Below, in pieces: positions 1 to 9,427 of a stretch of DNA of 64,000 nucleotides; positions within the stretch are counted from its first letter, which is position 1, and every line of letters starts with the position of its first letter. The position numbers were made by a program, and so were the translations under genes. Source of the DNA: Zelonia costaricensis (lineage: Eukaryota > Euglenozoa > Kinetoplastea > Trypanosomatida > Trypanosomatidae); contig JASAOO010003519.1 of the NCBI GenBank assembly GCA_030849075.1, forward strand, positions 27,735-91,734. Direction: 5' to 3'. The notes beneath the pieces were generated by a model. The model searched no databases. It was not told the DNA's origin and worked only from the letters and a program-made list of their open reading frames with translations.

Positions 1-165
1 CTAAGCGCAGACAGCGCTGGCGAGGAGAAAGCGAGCGCCGTGCCAGAGACACGCCAACTGCAGGCACTGCGGTGCGAGCTGGACTTGCTGCGGGAGATGC
101 GCTGCGAGGTGGACGAGGAGACGGACAAGACGCTCCTGTCGGTAGGCCGCACCCTCTTCGCGTGA
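1..165 (+). CDS. 3' end of a coiled-coil protein gene (partial)
   Basis: The window opens inside a reading frame (frame 1) that runs 54 codons to a TGA at 163-165. The visible C-terminus is charged and has heptad-like leucines (LQALRCELDLLREMRCEVD), consistent with the end of a coiled coil, followed by a short tail ending LFA. Codon use is GC-rich, as in the confirmed genes downstream. The start lies outside the window and the family cannot be named from this fragment. Confidence 0.6.
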   Translation, partial: LSADSAGEEKASAVPETRQLQALRCELDLLREMRCEVDEETDKTLLSVGRTLFA

Positions 166-728
166 GGCTGCACATCGCAGCCTTCGCGCGCCGACGCCAG
201 CAGCAGCTCCGAGCGACGAAGCAGGGTAGAGAGGAAAGCGGAGAAGCGGGAGCACTCCACTCGCCTCTAGAGAAACCCTCCTCCCTCCTTACCTAGCCTC
301 CGCTCTCTTCACTCAACGCACAAGTGTCGCATCACTAGGAGGAAGAAGAGGCACTGTGCAAACTCGAAGCGGCGCTGTAGCGCATCACTGCGTGGTGCCC
401 CGCTGTGTCTCGAAAGCTGAGGCAACGCACTCTGCGATGTCAGGGACCTGTCCTCACTCCCGTCAAGCACCCAAGCTCAAGTCATCTACCGTTGTGCTTC
501 CACTTCTGTCCCCCCCTCCCTCCTCTCTCGCGCACACTCGATACATCATCAACGTGAACCACAACAACACCATCATCAACATCATCGTCAGGTAGCCCGA
601 CCTCCGTATTGGCAAACGGCTCATACTTCACCGTCCTGCCCTCCTCCCCCGACGTCATATTGCACCTCCCCAAAAACTAGTGCACCGACCCACTACATCA
701 CCACTACTCCACACAAGTCCATCCAACC
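166..728. other. Intergenic region with trans-splicing signal
   Basis: No gene seen. It contains an ATC/CAA-rich patch (about 540-592), a pyrimidine-rich stretch at 496-529 and another at 626-650. The first AG after the second tract is at 679-680, a likely spliced-leader acceptor giving a 5' leader of about 48 nt for the next gene. Confidence 0.5.
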
Positions 729-1172
729 ATGGCGCCGCCGAAGGCCTCCTTCCCCGCCCGCATCTTTGCGGGCGACTTCATGGGCATCAACTGGAACCGC
801 GTGAGCTGGATGGCGCCGTACAACAACTTCTACCCGATCACGATGTGCGGTGGCTGGGGTGGTCGCATGTGGTCCAGCTTCATTCAGTACGGTCGCTTCG
901 ACAACCGCGCTGGTCTGATCCCGGTGCGCAACCTGGTCATGGCGGTGCCGACGCTGCTGATGGCGCTGCTCATGCTCGGCAACATGGACTGGTACCAGAG
1001 CATGCAGTGCGCCTTCTACCTCCCGGGCATCCCGATGCCGCAGTGGGCGCAGGACCAGTACGCCAAGGAGATGGAGTGGTACTCGTGGAACAAGCCGGGT
1101 GCCATGGCGAAGCACCACTACGCGGGCACCGTGTCGATCCCCGGCACGGAGAAGTACGTCACGGAGATGTAA
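729..1172 (+). CDS. Small conserved-looking membrane protein, 147 aa, possibly mitochondrial
   Basis: An intact 147-residue frame begins at the first ATG after the predicted acceptor (CCAACCATGG context). The N-terminal half is rich in Trp, Tyr, Gly and Met (for example ITMCGGWGGRMWSSFIQYG, residues 37-55). One clear hydrophobic segment lies at about residues 65-84, followed by an aromatic, charged C-terminal half. There is no classical signal peptide. The size, aromatic content and single membrane span resemble lineage-specific subunits of trypanosomatid respiratory or ATP synthase complexes, but that is inference. I do not recognise the family. Confidence 0.8.
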   Translation: MAPPKASFPARIFAGDFMGINWNRVSWMAPYNNFYPITMCGGWGGRMWSSFIQYGRFDNRAGLIPVRNLVMAVPTLLMALLMLGNMDWYQSMQCAFYLPGIPMPQWAQDQYAKEMEWYSWNKPGAMAKHHYAGTVSIPGTEKYVTEM

Positions 1173-1983
1173 GGGGCGGCACCGCATTGCACTCCCTTGC
1201 TGGATACGGATTGGCGCAACTCCTCGCGACCGGTGGCAGTTGAGAAGGTGAAGGTGGTGTGCGAGAGAGCGCGTGTGTGCGCGCCAACACCGACGCTGCC
1301 GCCTTACGTGGGCATCAGCAGTGCGTGCGTGTGCGTGTGTTGTAGGTAGGACTCTTCTGTTCTCGTTTTCCCCCCTTTTTGTTTCTTTATAGGAATTAGG
1401 CCCTTACGAGTGCTCGCGTGTGTGTCGGTGTGTCTCCTGCGCTTCGGGCAGCACACTCTAAAAGAGAAGTGGAGCAGACGACGACGATGAGAAAAACAAA
1501 GGAGCCGTGCATGACGGAGCACTGGTCCGACTTCTCCGCCCATCTCGGCCTGCGGCGCATGCACGCGCTGGCGCATCTCACTCAGCGTCTCGTGACCCAC
1601 GCTCGTGCATGAGTGAGGGCTGTGTGCAAGGCGCACACGACGAGCATGTGCATCGATGGCCTCCATCGCCGCGCTCTCTTTCCTTCTGTCGTGCTGCACG
1701 TGTGGCACGGCAGCGGCAGGGCAGCATCGGCCAGCCTTGCGCGCCTTTACACCCTCAACACGCGGCGAAGGGGAAGTGAGTGCCAGTCGTGCGGGACTAC
1801 GCACCGACAGCGTCCCCGTGCCAACGGCCGCTCTTCACTGCCCCTTCCTCTCTAGCGCCCCTTCCACTCTGCATCTGACGTGCCCCCTTGCGGCGCGACA
1901 CACACACACTCCTGCACAGCAGCACCCGCTTTTTCCCTCACCCGCACACACACACACACACACACGTTTATTGGACCTCCGAC
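1173..1983. other. Intergenic region with pyrimidine tract and (CA)n
   Basis: No gene seen. The 5' part is TG- and T-rich (1315-1393). A pyrimidine tract at about 1831-1853 ends in TCTAG (AG 1854-1855), a plausible acceptor. A (CA)n microsatellite at 1945-1965 lies 18 nt before the next start codon. Confidence 0.5.
1945..1965 (+). repeat. (CA)n microsatellite in 5' flank of PH-domain gene
   Basis: This is an uninterrupted CA dinucleotide run just before the ATG at 1984. Similar runs precede several other genes in the window. Confidence 0.95.
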
Positions 1984-2868
1984 ATGACGGCTACGCTGGA
2001 GTCTCGTATTGAAGAGCTGCTGCGCACCGTGCAGGAGCAAGACCGCCTCTTGGTGTTTCAGGTGGCCAAGAGCCGCGCCGCTCGCGCCACCTCGACTGGC
2101 CAGCCCCTTGCGGCGAGGGAAGGAGAGGCCGACGCAGCGACAGCCTCGCCAGCACCAGCACCGGTGCCCGCAGCTCCTGCAGCTGCTCCTCCTGCGCCGA
2201 CTGCCAGCCCTGCTGCGGTGCCGCCCTCCCCCGTGCGGCTCTCGGCGCCATCGAGCCCGTCCGCGAGCGCCACGCCAGACCGCGCGTCGAGCCCCACTGC
2301 CGCGTCCCCCTCGGCCTCGCCGGGCCGCAATGTCGTGCCCACCACGGCAACGCGCAAGGAGGGGACGCTGCTGCACCTCGTGCGGAGCAGCGGCCTCTTC
2401 GGTGGCGGCTCGGCGTCCTTTGTGCCCCACTACATCGTCGTGGCCGGCAGCGCCGGCATCGCATGGTACGCGTCGGAGGCCGAGTACCGCCAGAACCCCC
2501 GTCGGCCGCTGGGCCACGCCAACTTCTGGATCGAGACGTACAACAGCCGTGGCAGCCGCTTCAAGAAGGCGGCGGTGTGCTGGCCACTGATCCTGCCAGG
2601 CGACTGCCCCGAGGCGAAGGACACAAGCAAAACGTACTTCGGCGTCGACTACTACACCCCCAACGGCGCACGAGAGCAGCTCGTGCTGGCGGCGGCGTCG
2701 CCGGCGGAGCGGGATGAGTGGGTGCAGCTGCTGACCAAGTACATCGACCTCTACCTCGCCCCCCGGGCGGAGTCGCAGGAGCTGCAGTACATCCCGCGCG
2801 GCGCCGCAGTTCCCCTGCACCGCTCCGGCGTCATCGACGGCGAGGCCCCGGGCGGCAACGTCCTGTAG
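1984..2868 (+). CDS. PH-domain protein, 294 aa
   Basis: The start is the ATG at 1984, just after the CA repeat and a GACATG context; the frame is open further upstream but that sequence reads as leader. Residues 1-30 form a short helix (LESRIEELLRTVQEQDRLLVF), and residues 35-120 are an Ala/Pro/Ser-rich disordered linker. Residues about 125-258 look like a pleckstrin-homology domain: a glycine-rich start (KEGTLLHLVR), aromatic strands (YIVVAG, GIAWY) and the hallmark C-terminal helix with its Trp (ERDEWVQLLTKYI, W246). PH domains usually bind phosphoinositides or proteins at membranes, so a membrane or trafficking adaptor is likely. The ligand cannot be told from the sequence. Confidence 0.8.
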   Translation: MTATLESRIEELLRTVQEQDRLLVFQVAKSRAARATSTGQPLAAREGEADAATASPAPAPVPAAPAAAPPAPTASPAAVPPSPVRLSAPSSPSASATPDRASSPTAASPSASPGRNVVPTTATRKEGTLLHLVRSSGLFGGGSASFVPHYIVVAGSAGIAWYASEAEYRQNPRRPLGHANFWIETYNSRGSRFKKAAVCWPLILPGDCPEAKDTSKTYFGVDYYTPNGAREQLVLAAASPAERDEWVQLLTKYIDLYLAPRAESQELQYIPRGAAVPLHRSGVIDGEAPGGNVL

Positions 2869-3577
2869 CAGAGCCGCGCCGTGCCCCGCTCTCTGCATCG
2901 AGCGGACTGGAGATAGGAGGCACACCTCTGTGCTGCTGCTGTTGCGCACACCGCGGCGTAAACAAAGACTAGAACACGAACACGTAAGGAGGGATCAGAA
3001 AGAGAGTCGTGGGCGAGATCTTGGACCCGTCGACGCACAGGCGGCACCCTGCCGTGTCCCCATCGGCGTAGGGGCCGTCAATGCCACAGGCACGGGATGC
3101 CCTCGTCCCGCCCACGCAGATGCGCCCTACCAATCCCGGAGGCCGCAGAGCGATGGCGGGGCGCGAGAGCGACGCGCGGCCCCATCGCCTCCTGCTGCCA
3201 CCCCCTGTTTTCTCCCTCAAAGCCCTCATCACCGACCTCGCCCGTCCTCTTCTTCGTTGACCGCCTCCACAGTACCCCCCTCCGCCTCCCCCCGCTGTGC
3301 AGCACTGCGCCTGAGAGGATCGCATCGGTGTCTGTCTGTCCACACCCGTGTGACGCCCTCGATACGACGTGGCCCCCTCGCGCCACGAGAGCTGTTGCAG
3401 CACCCCCGCCTGCACGAGGTCACGCTCCAGCGTTCTCTTCTTCTTGTACAAGCCACACCACATCATAGACGCTCACACTTACCATAGACGTTTAAGATAG
3501 AGAGAGAGGGCGAGTGCAGCCTCACAGCACCGCTGCCGGACTGCAGCCTGCTCCGACTCGCCCCTTCATAGACCGCC
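2869..3577. other. Intergenic region with three CATAGAC motifs
   Basis: No gene seen. A pyrimidine tract at 3431-3446 is followed by AG at 3451-3452. CATAGAC occurs at 3464-3470, 3483-3489 and 3567-3573; the last is directly after a C/T-rich stretch and 4 nt before the next ATG. Confidence 0.5.
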
Positions 3578-4903
3578 ATGACGACGCTGCCCGTGCTGCA
3601 CCTCAAGGCGACGAGCCGGCACAACGTCACGACCACCGCCGACCCGTACGAGACCACGGCAACGCTCTACACATTTCTCCGCTCCGTCCCCAGCGTGGGG
3701 GAGGTCGACCTCGCCATGCAACCCTTCCTCGCCGCCCTCCACGCCGCCCCGTCGTCCGGCGCAGCCGCGCTGATGCGGCGGCCCAACCACCGCCTCGTGC
3801 AGCGCCTGGAGGCCGTCGCTGTGGGCGAGGTGTTCGGCCGCACACCGCACGTCCTGCCCGCCCTCGCGCGACACAACGATCGGTGGAAGCGCCGCTTGGG
3901 CTACGCAGTGGAGGACGAGGAGGCAGACGGCGGCGACGACGCACTGGACGAGGCGGCGCTGAGCACCTCTGCGCTTGGCGCGACGCAGACCCCGAGCCAC
4001 GCAGCTCTGGTGGGCCACGTGCGTGCTGCCGAGCTACGGCAGTTTGCGGACCCCTACGCGTCGTACGAAGCGGACTACCAGGCACGGCACGCGGCCTCGA
4101 TCGAGCCTCGCCGCAGCCCTGCGCCCGCACAAACAGAGGCGTCGTCCGTTTCGGCTGAGGTGTCCGCGCTGACGGCGGCCACCACCGATGCCTCGCTGCA
4201 CCGCGCGGCACCCACGCAGCTTCACGACGCCGACGCTGATCTGCAGTGCGACGCCGAGGGGGTGGCAGCGGTGGGCGAGGCGAGCGGGTGGTCAGCCGTG
4301 GGAGCTGCCCCAGGGGATGCCGACTTGGACACCGGTGCGATCCACCCCGTGCTCGACCTCATCGCCCGCCAGGATGGTGTGCTGCGGCCCGCACCAGCCG
4401 TGGGCGAGAGCGGGCACACCGTGGCGAGAGGTGGTGCTGCACCGCACGGCCTTGCACCAGCTTCCTCCACAGCCTCGCCGTCATCTGCGCCCCTCGCCGA
4501 CGCTGATGTGGAGGCGCGCACGCAACGCCTGAAGCGACGGCTGGCAGACGCAACTGCCGCTGTGACGGCGGCGATGGCCGAGAAGGAGGAGGCGGAGGAG
4601 GTGTGGTCGCCGTACTACAGCCGCCTCAAGACCGCCATGCTCTACGCTCAGGAGCTGCAGGGCAGGGTGCACTGCGCCACCTCGCTGTTCCAGCTGGAGC
4701 GCTACGAACGTGAGACGCTGCAGCAGGCGCACCTCGGCATAGCCATGGAGACCATGAGCCTGCAGCTCGTGCTGCGTGACGTGCGGGCGCGAATCGAAGA
4801 CGAGGCCCGCGCCCCGCCTGCGGAGGGTGGCGACGCTGCGGCGTCGCTCGACGCGCAGCTGCTTCATCAGCTAAGCACCGTGCTCGGCCTGGAGCGTGCG
4901 TGA
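3578..4903 (+). CDS. Hypothetical coiled-coil protein, 441 aa
   Basis: The frame is intact from the ATG at 3578 (GCCATG context). Residues 1-110 look folded (DPYETTATLYTFLRSVPSVG; a helical segment around residues 70-95). Residues 110-305 are acidic, Ala/Ser-rich and probably disordered. Residues about 310-420 are strongly helical and charged (RTQRLKRRLADATAAV, then AMAEKEEAEEVW and later LQLVLRDVRARIEDEARA), consistent with a coiled coil. I recognise no catalytic motif or named domain. A cytoskeletal or scaffold role is possible but unproven. Confidence 0.75.
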   Translation: MTTLPVLHLKATSRHNVTTTADPYETTATLYTFLRSVPSVGEVDLAMQPFLAALHAAPSSGAAALMRRPNHRLVQRLEAVAVGEVFGRTPHVLPALARHNDRWKRRLGYAVEDEEADGGDDALDEAALSTSALGATQTPSHAALVGHVRAAELRQFADPYASYEADYQARHAASIEPRRSPAPAQTEASSVSAEVSALTAATTDASLHRAAPTQLHDADADLQCDAEGVAAVGEASGWSAVGAAPGDADLDTGAIHPVLDLIARQDGVLRPAPAVGESGHTVARGGAAPHGLAPASSTASPSSAPLADADVEARTQRLKRRLADATAAVTAAMAEKEEAEEVWSPYYSRLKTAMLYAQELQGRVHCATSLFQLERYERETLQQAHLGIAMETMSLQLVLRDVRARIEDEARAPPAEGGDAAASLDAQLLHQLSTVLGLERA

Positions 4904-5472
4904 GCGCGAGCTTGCACGTGGCTTCGCGGCGACATCCGTTCTAATCGCAGAGGGCACACACGTGTGCAGCACAGCTCAGTGCCGCCTTTGTGCCTTGCGT
5001 GCGGTGGGTGGAGAGCGCAAGACGGGCGTCTGCGCGCGGCGCCGCCATCCTTGTCGTGCTGCTCCTCTGAGTGCGCCGCGCTGAAGCCGATCCGCACCTG
5101 TGCAACTCCCAGAACAGGAACACACCTACTCACCCTCTGAGAAGAGAAAAAGAAAACGAGGACGCGGAAGTTCATTCTTCACGCAACGTGTTGCTCGCCC
5201 GGTGCAGGAACAAACTTGAGCGGGCTCTGGGGCGATTGGGGGTGGGGGAAGGGAAGCTCGATCGCGTCCCCTCCCCACCCGCGTGCGTCAGCGGCACACT
5301 ACGGACGCCTCCCCCCCTCCTCCCGCTTCCATGGCCCTCTGCGTGCCTTCCCACTCCGCTCTCCGTACTCTGTCTGCCCGCCTCCTCCTCCACCCCTTTC
5401 TACTGTAACGGCGCCCCACCAGAAGCACAGTGCCGCCCATCCGCTGCCCACGGACTCGCACGCGCCGCCGCC
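4904..5472. other. Intergenic region with trans-splicing signal
   Basis: No gene seen. It has an A/G-rich stretch (5138-5162) and a strong pyrimidine tract at about 5376-5405. The first following AG is at 5421-5422, which would give a leader of about 50 nt and supports the ATG at 5473. Confidence 0.5.
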
Positions 5473-6738
5473 ATGCCTGCACCACACGTTAAGGCGCAGG
5501 CGCACATACGCCGCCTGTACGCCGCACCTGACAACACCTCCGAGCTGCTCGCGACATGCGACAAGGCCTACATCCCGTCTGTCGCCTACGATGCTGCGGC
5601 AGGTAGCGTGACGGTGCGGAGCGCGGCGGAGGCGGATGCCGCGGTGCGGCCGCGTGTGCAGCTGCCCTTCCCGGCCATCGACCTCGCCTGGTGCCCCTTC
5701 AAGAAGGGCGACGACAACGCCGCCTTCATCACGGCGTGCCACAGCCAGCCGGTGCAGCTGTGGGACTGCGCGGACGGCGAGCTGCGCGCCTCGTACGCGA
5801 CGAGCAACGACAGCGGCTACCACATCCACGCCCACGCCGTGTGCTGGTTCAGCTCACCCGCGCAGCAGCACTGGATTGCCGGCGGCTACGGCGGCTTCGA
5901 GGACGCGACGCAGGTGCGCGTCTTCGACGTGGTGGCGGAGGGGAGCGCGCCGGTGTGGTCCTACGGTGTCGGCAGCACCCACAGCAAAGGTATGGTCTCG
6001 GCGCTGCACGACTGCGCGTGGCCCGGTACCACGTCCCTCCTGGCGGTCGGCTTCCACAACACCGCGGCGGTGCACCTGATCGACTGCCGGCGTCGCTGCC
6101 CGGCCGCCTCGCTGCACGGGCTGCGGCACGGCGTGCAGAGCCTGCGCACCCGCCGCGACGGGGCTGACCCTTTCCACGTGTACGTGGGCGGCAGCCAGGG
6201 CGACGGCTGCATCGCCTGCTGGGATGTGCGGAGACCGAGTGCGCCGCTCTTCACTCTTGCCCGGCCGGTGCGCACCAACCAGGTGTTCGAGTTCGAGGTG
6301 CTGCCGGGCGGCGGCGACGGCACGCATCGTCTTGTGACGAGTTCTGCCACGGGCGGCGCGCTGGTGTACTCCTGGAGAAGCGGCGAGGCGCCGTCGCCCG
6401 ACGCCGCCGTGTGCATCGGCGAGGCCATGGGCACGACGAGTGGACTCGCAGTGGTGGGACCGAACACCGTTGTGGTGAGCACGGGAGGCCGCACGTACGA
6501 TGTGTCGTCCAGCTCGGCGCAGAGAGCGCCTGCCGCAGCGTCAGCCGCCGCCGCAGCGGCGGAGAGGAGCGCTGACGACGACGCCACACCGGTGTTCCCC
6601 GTGCACAAGCGGCAGCGGCTGCCCATGTCTGACGATTCGTGTGACGACGACGAGCCGTGTGGTGCCTCGGCTGCGGTGGAGTCGGAGTCCCGTTCGACGG
6701 AGGCCTCCAACCTGGCCGTGCTTTCGTGGACGCAGTGA
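5473..6738 (+). CDS. TCAB1/WRAP53 (WDR79)-like WD40 protein, 421 aa
   Basis: WRAP53/TCAB1 proteins bind the CAB box of box H/ACA scaRNAs and telomerase RNA and direct them to Cajal bodies. This protein has WD repeats over residues about 70-305. Several segments track the human family as I recall it: QPVQLWDCADGELRASYATS (including the GELRAS core), a repeat ending in CIACWDVRRPSAPLFTL, and the RPVRTNQVFEFEV strand that opens the last blade. The C-terminal 100 residues are Ala/Ser-rich and acidic with a KRQR nuclear-type cluster, consistent with a nuclear protein. The ATG at 5473 is the first after the predicted acceptor; the frame is open for 134 codons upstream but that part is low-complexity leader. 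The main alternative is another WD40 family. Confidence 0.75.
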   Translation: MPAPHVKAQAHIRRLYAAPDNTSELLATCDKAYIPSVAYDAAAGSVTVRSAAEADAAVRPRVQLPFPAIDLAWCPFKKGDDNAAFITACHSQPVQLWDCADGELRASYATSNDSGYHIHAHAVCWFSSPAQQHWIAGGYGGFEDATQVRVFDVVAEGSAPVWSYGVGSTHSKGMVSALHDCAWPGTTSLLAVGFHNTAAVHLIDCRRRCPAASLHGLRHGVQSLRTRRDGADPFHVYVGGSQGDGCIACWDVRRPSAPLFTLARPVRTNQVFEFEVLPGGGDGTHRLVTSSATGGALVYSWRSGEAPSPDAAVCIGEAMGTTSGLAVVGPNTVVVSTGGRTYDVSSSSAQRAPAAASAAAAAAERSADDDATPVFPVHKRQRLPMSDDSCDDDEPCGASAAVESESRSTEASNLAVLSWTQ

Positions 6739-7292
6739 GGGACAAACACGGCGCGTTGGCGGCGTGGGCGTACGCGTTGAGTCCGTTCTGTCCGCTTTGG
6801 CGGTGCTGAGTTGTGGTTGCTATGTTGTTCTCGCCGCCGAGGCACGCACAGGTTGGCGCCCGCGCCTGCTGATTGCCTTTGTGTTGCCGTTGAGGGCCTC
6901 GTCTGTGCTGCCCGCCTCGCATGGCTCGCGTAAAAAAAAAAAAACTCATTCTGCGCAGGTGGCAGCACCCGCGTCTACTGGCTACGAGCAGAGCGCTTCA
7001 AAACCACCACGCTGCGTCGACAACGCAGGTGCATCGCTCCACGGCCCGGTGCGCACCCGCACCACGATGCTCGCAATTACCTGGCCACCTCGCACTTTCG
7101 CCCCGCACCTTGTCTGCTTTCTCCTCTTCCCCACCTCCGCCGTAACTGCCCGCTCCTCCAGCATCTGGTGACGCGTCCGTGTGTCCCCTCCGCAACGGGC
7201 GCAGCCCTTCTGCACAACAGGCCGCCACCCCCTCCCCCCTTCCTCGGTGCCACGTGGCGCCACACGTCCTCTCTTCTCTTTCCCTCCGCACA
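6739..7292. other. Intergenic region with poly-A run and pyrimidine tracts
   Basis: No gene seen. It has an A13 run at 6932-6944 and pyrimidine-rich stretches at 7117-7142 and 7216-7285. AG at 7160-7161 is a candidate acceptor, about 130 nt before the next ATG. Confidence 0.5.
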
Positions 7293-8384
7293 ATGCGGCC
7301 TACTGCTGCGCGGCTTCAAGGCGCCGGCGCGGCGCTCTGCGCGGACACGGCTGGCTGCCGCACCATCACGCTGAGTCACCCAGATGCCCTCAACGTCATG
7401 ACGCTGCCCATGGTCGAGGACCTGCACCGCCTCTACCTCACCGAGCCGCACCCCAACCCACAGGCTGTGTACCTGCTGCGCGGTGATGGGCGGCGCAGCT
7501 TCTGCGCGGGTGGCGACATCAAGGCCATCACCGGTCCGGCCCGGCACACGCACAACCCGGCGTTCTACCAGAAGGAGTACCAGGTGGACACGCACATTGC
7601 AACCATGGCGCGCACGCAGGTGGCCATGTGGGCTGGCCACGTGCTGGGCAGCGGTGTGGGGGTCTCCCTGCATGGCCGCTACCGCGTGGCCTGCGAGACG
7701 ACGCGTTTCGCAATGCCAGAGACGCAGATCGGCGCGGGCAACGACGTGGCCACGAGCTGGGTCTTTGCGTCCCTGCCGATGCCGGGGCTCGGCGCGTACC
7801 TCGCCATCACCGGCAACGCCTTGCACGGCGCAGATGCGTACCATGCGGGCCTCGCAACGCACTACGTGCCGCTGCAGAAGTTCGATGCGATGGAGGCGGC
7901 GCTGGCGGCCCTGCCGTCTGGGGACGGCGCGCCCGAGGTGCTGCGCCGCTTCAGCGCCGACGTCGCCGTGCCCGCCTTCACCCTGTCCGAGAGCATGCCC
8001 ATCCTGGAGAAGGCCTTCGGCCACCTCAGCGAGGGGACGCGGGTGCGCGACATCATGACGACGCTGCGTGCCGACGGCTCGCTGTTTGCGATGAAGACGC
8101 TGGCCGTGCTGGAGCGCAACTCGCCGATGGCCATGACGCTGGCACTGGAGAACGTAAAGCGGCAGGGCACGCCGCAGTGCCCCAGCAAGATGGACTGCTT
8201 CCGCACCGACTACGCCGTCATCCAAGCCTCCATCTTCAACGATGAACTCGCCAGGGGTGTGAAGGCGCTGCTGGTCACGAAGGAGAAGGGGCGCCCGCCG
8301 TGGACGGTCGAGTCGGTCGATGACGTGGACGTAGAGATGATTAAGCGGCAGTTCACCATCCTGCCTGGCGCGAGTACCTTCTGA
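7293..8384 (+). CDS. 3-hydroxyisobutyryl-CoA hydrolase-like protein (crotonase fold), copy 1, 363 aa
   Basis: This is an enoyl-CoA hydratase/isomerase superfamily protein closest to the HIBCH branch, which in valine breakdown hydrolyses 3-hydroxyisobutyryl-CoA in mitochondria. The crotonase oxyanion segment reads SFCAGGD (from about residue 69). The second substrate segment reads GSGVGVSLHGRYRVA. The acidic pair typical of HIBCH is kept, eight residues apart: E143 in FAMPETQIG and D151 in GNDVATSW. The usual PDVGG is changed to NDVAT, so substrate preference may differ. The N-terminus (MRPTAARLQGAGAAL) could be a short mitochondrial presequence. The start is the first ATG of the frame. A tandem, divergent paralogue follows at 9428. 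Confidence 0.85.
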   Translation: MRPTAARLQGAGAALCADTAGCRTITLSHPDALNVMTLPMVEDLHRLYLTEPHPNPQAVYLLRGDGRRSFCAGGDIKAITGPARHTHNPAFYQKEYQVDTHIATMARTQVAMWAGHVLGSGVGVSLHGRYRVACETTRFAMPETQIGAGNDVATSWVFASLPMPGLGAYLAITGNALHGADAYHAGLATHYVPLQKFDAMEAALAALPSGDGAPEVLRRFSADVAVPAFTLSESMPILEKAFGHLSEGTRVRDIMTTLRADGSLFAMKTLAVLERNSPMAMTLALENVKRQGTPQCPSKMDCFRTDYAVIQASIFNDELARGVKALLVTKEKGRPPWTVESVDDVDVEMIKRQFTILPGASTF

Positions 8385-9427
8385 CAGTCACCACAGCGCT
8401 CCCCTATTCCTTTGCGGTGAAGCGCGCGAACGGTGTGGCCCATGCGGTGCGTCGCCTGTTTCCACGTCTTTTCGTTTTTCGCTTCTTGCCTCTCCTCTTT
8501 ATCCCATCCCGCCTCTCGCCTCCCGGTGCGTACACGTCGGCGCCGTGGAAGGCTCTGTCAGCTGTCCCCCTTCCCCCTCGCCTTCGCTTTGGCTGGTCAC
8601 GCCTCTCCCTCTCTTCGCCCTTCCACCCTCAGCGACCCCCTTTGACGTCCGCCGCTTCCCACCCCTCGCCAACAGTCTCCTGCTGGTTGTTATCGTATCC
8701 TTCGCGCCTCCCCGGTTGACGCCTCCGGCGCTATATCTATATACCCGTCCGTGCGCGCCCCCCCCTCCGTCTCCCTCTTGCTCTCTCCCAACCCGCAACT
8801 CGCCCACTTCGAAGTCTGCAGTGTGCCGCCAGTTACCGGTGCATGACGCGGCTTTCACTGAAGGAGGAGTGGAGGAGGAGGAGGAGAAGGGGGGGGGGGG
8901 GACGCTGAACTCGCACAAGCTCCACAAAAAGAAAGAAGAGAATTCTGGGCATCAAACGAACCGGGAATGATCCGCCCATGTGCGCCGCGTGAGCCGTGGA
9001 CTCGCGCGGTGACGTGTGCGGCACAAGTCGGTCTGTGGCATTGCCTGGAGGAGTGCTTGCCTCTCACACCTGCGTAGGGCCGCAGCACCCACTTCTGCCC
9101 CCACGCCCCCGCCACCCCCGCCTCGCGCTATCCTCTCCCACGTCCCTATCCTTTGACCGGAGGCGTGCATGCGTGTGCGTGCAGCAGGCGCGCCCGCACT
9201 CCATCAGCAGCTTCAGGCTCTCCTCATAACACTGAGAAGAACGTTGTCGTGTGTGTGCCGTCTTCTTCTTCTTCTCTATTTCTTCTCCTCAAGACTCCGA
9301 TTGACGCCAAGACTAAACGGCGGCTGTCATCACCGCCTGCCGCCGCTCTCTCCGCGCGCACCCACGCACTCGCACCGCACCGGCCTCCCTTCCCCTATCC
9401 GCCCTTCCCCCCTCCCCCTATCGCGTC
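8385..9427. other. Intergenic region between the two HIBCH-like genes
   Basis: No gene seen. It contains pyrimidine-rich stretches (8480-8800), a GGA-rich patch ending in a G13 run at 8889-8901, and a clear tract at 9261-9290 followed by AG at 9292-9293. A second C/T-rich stretch runs up to the ATG at 9428. Confidence 0.5.
9261..9293 (+). promoter_or_regulatory. Predicted polypyrimidine tract and spliced-leader acceptor
   Basis: Thirty bases of nearly pure C/T (TCTTCTTCTT type) end in CAAG, with the AG at 9292-9293. In trypanosomatids such a tract directs trans-splicing of the spliced leader and polyadenylation of the upstream mRNA. The leader to the ATG at 9428 would be about 134 nt. Confidence 0.55.
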
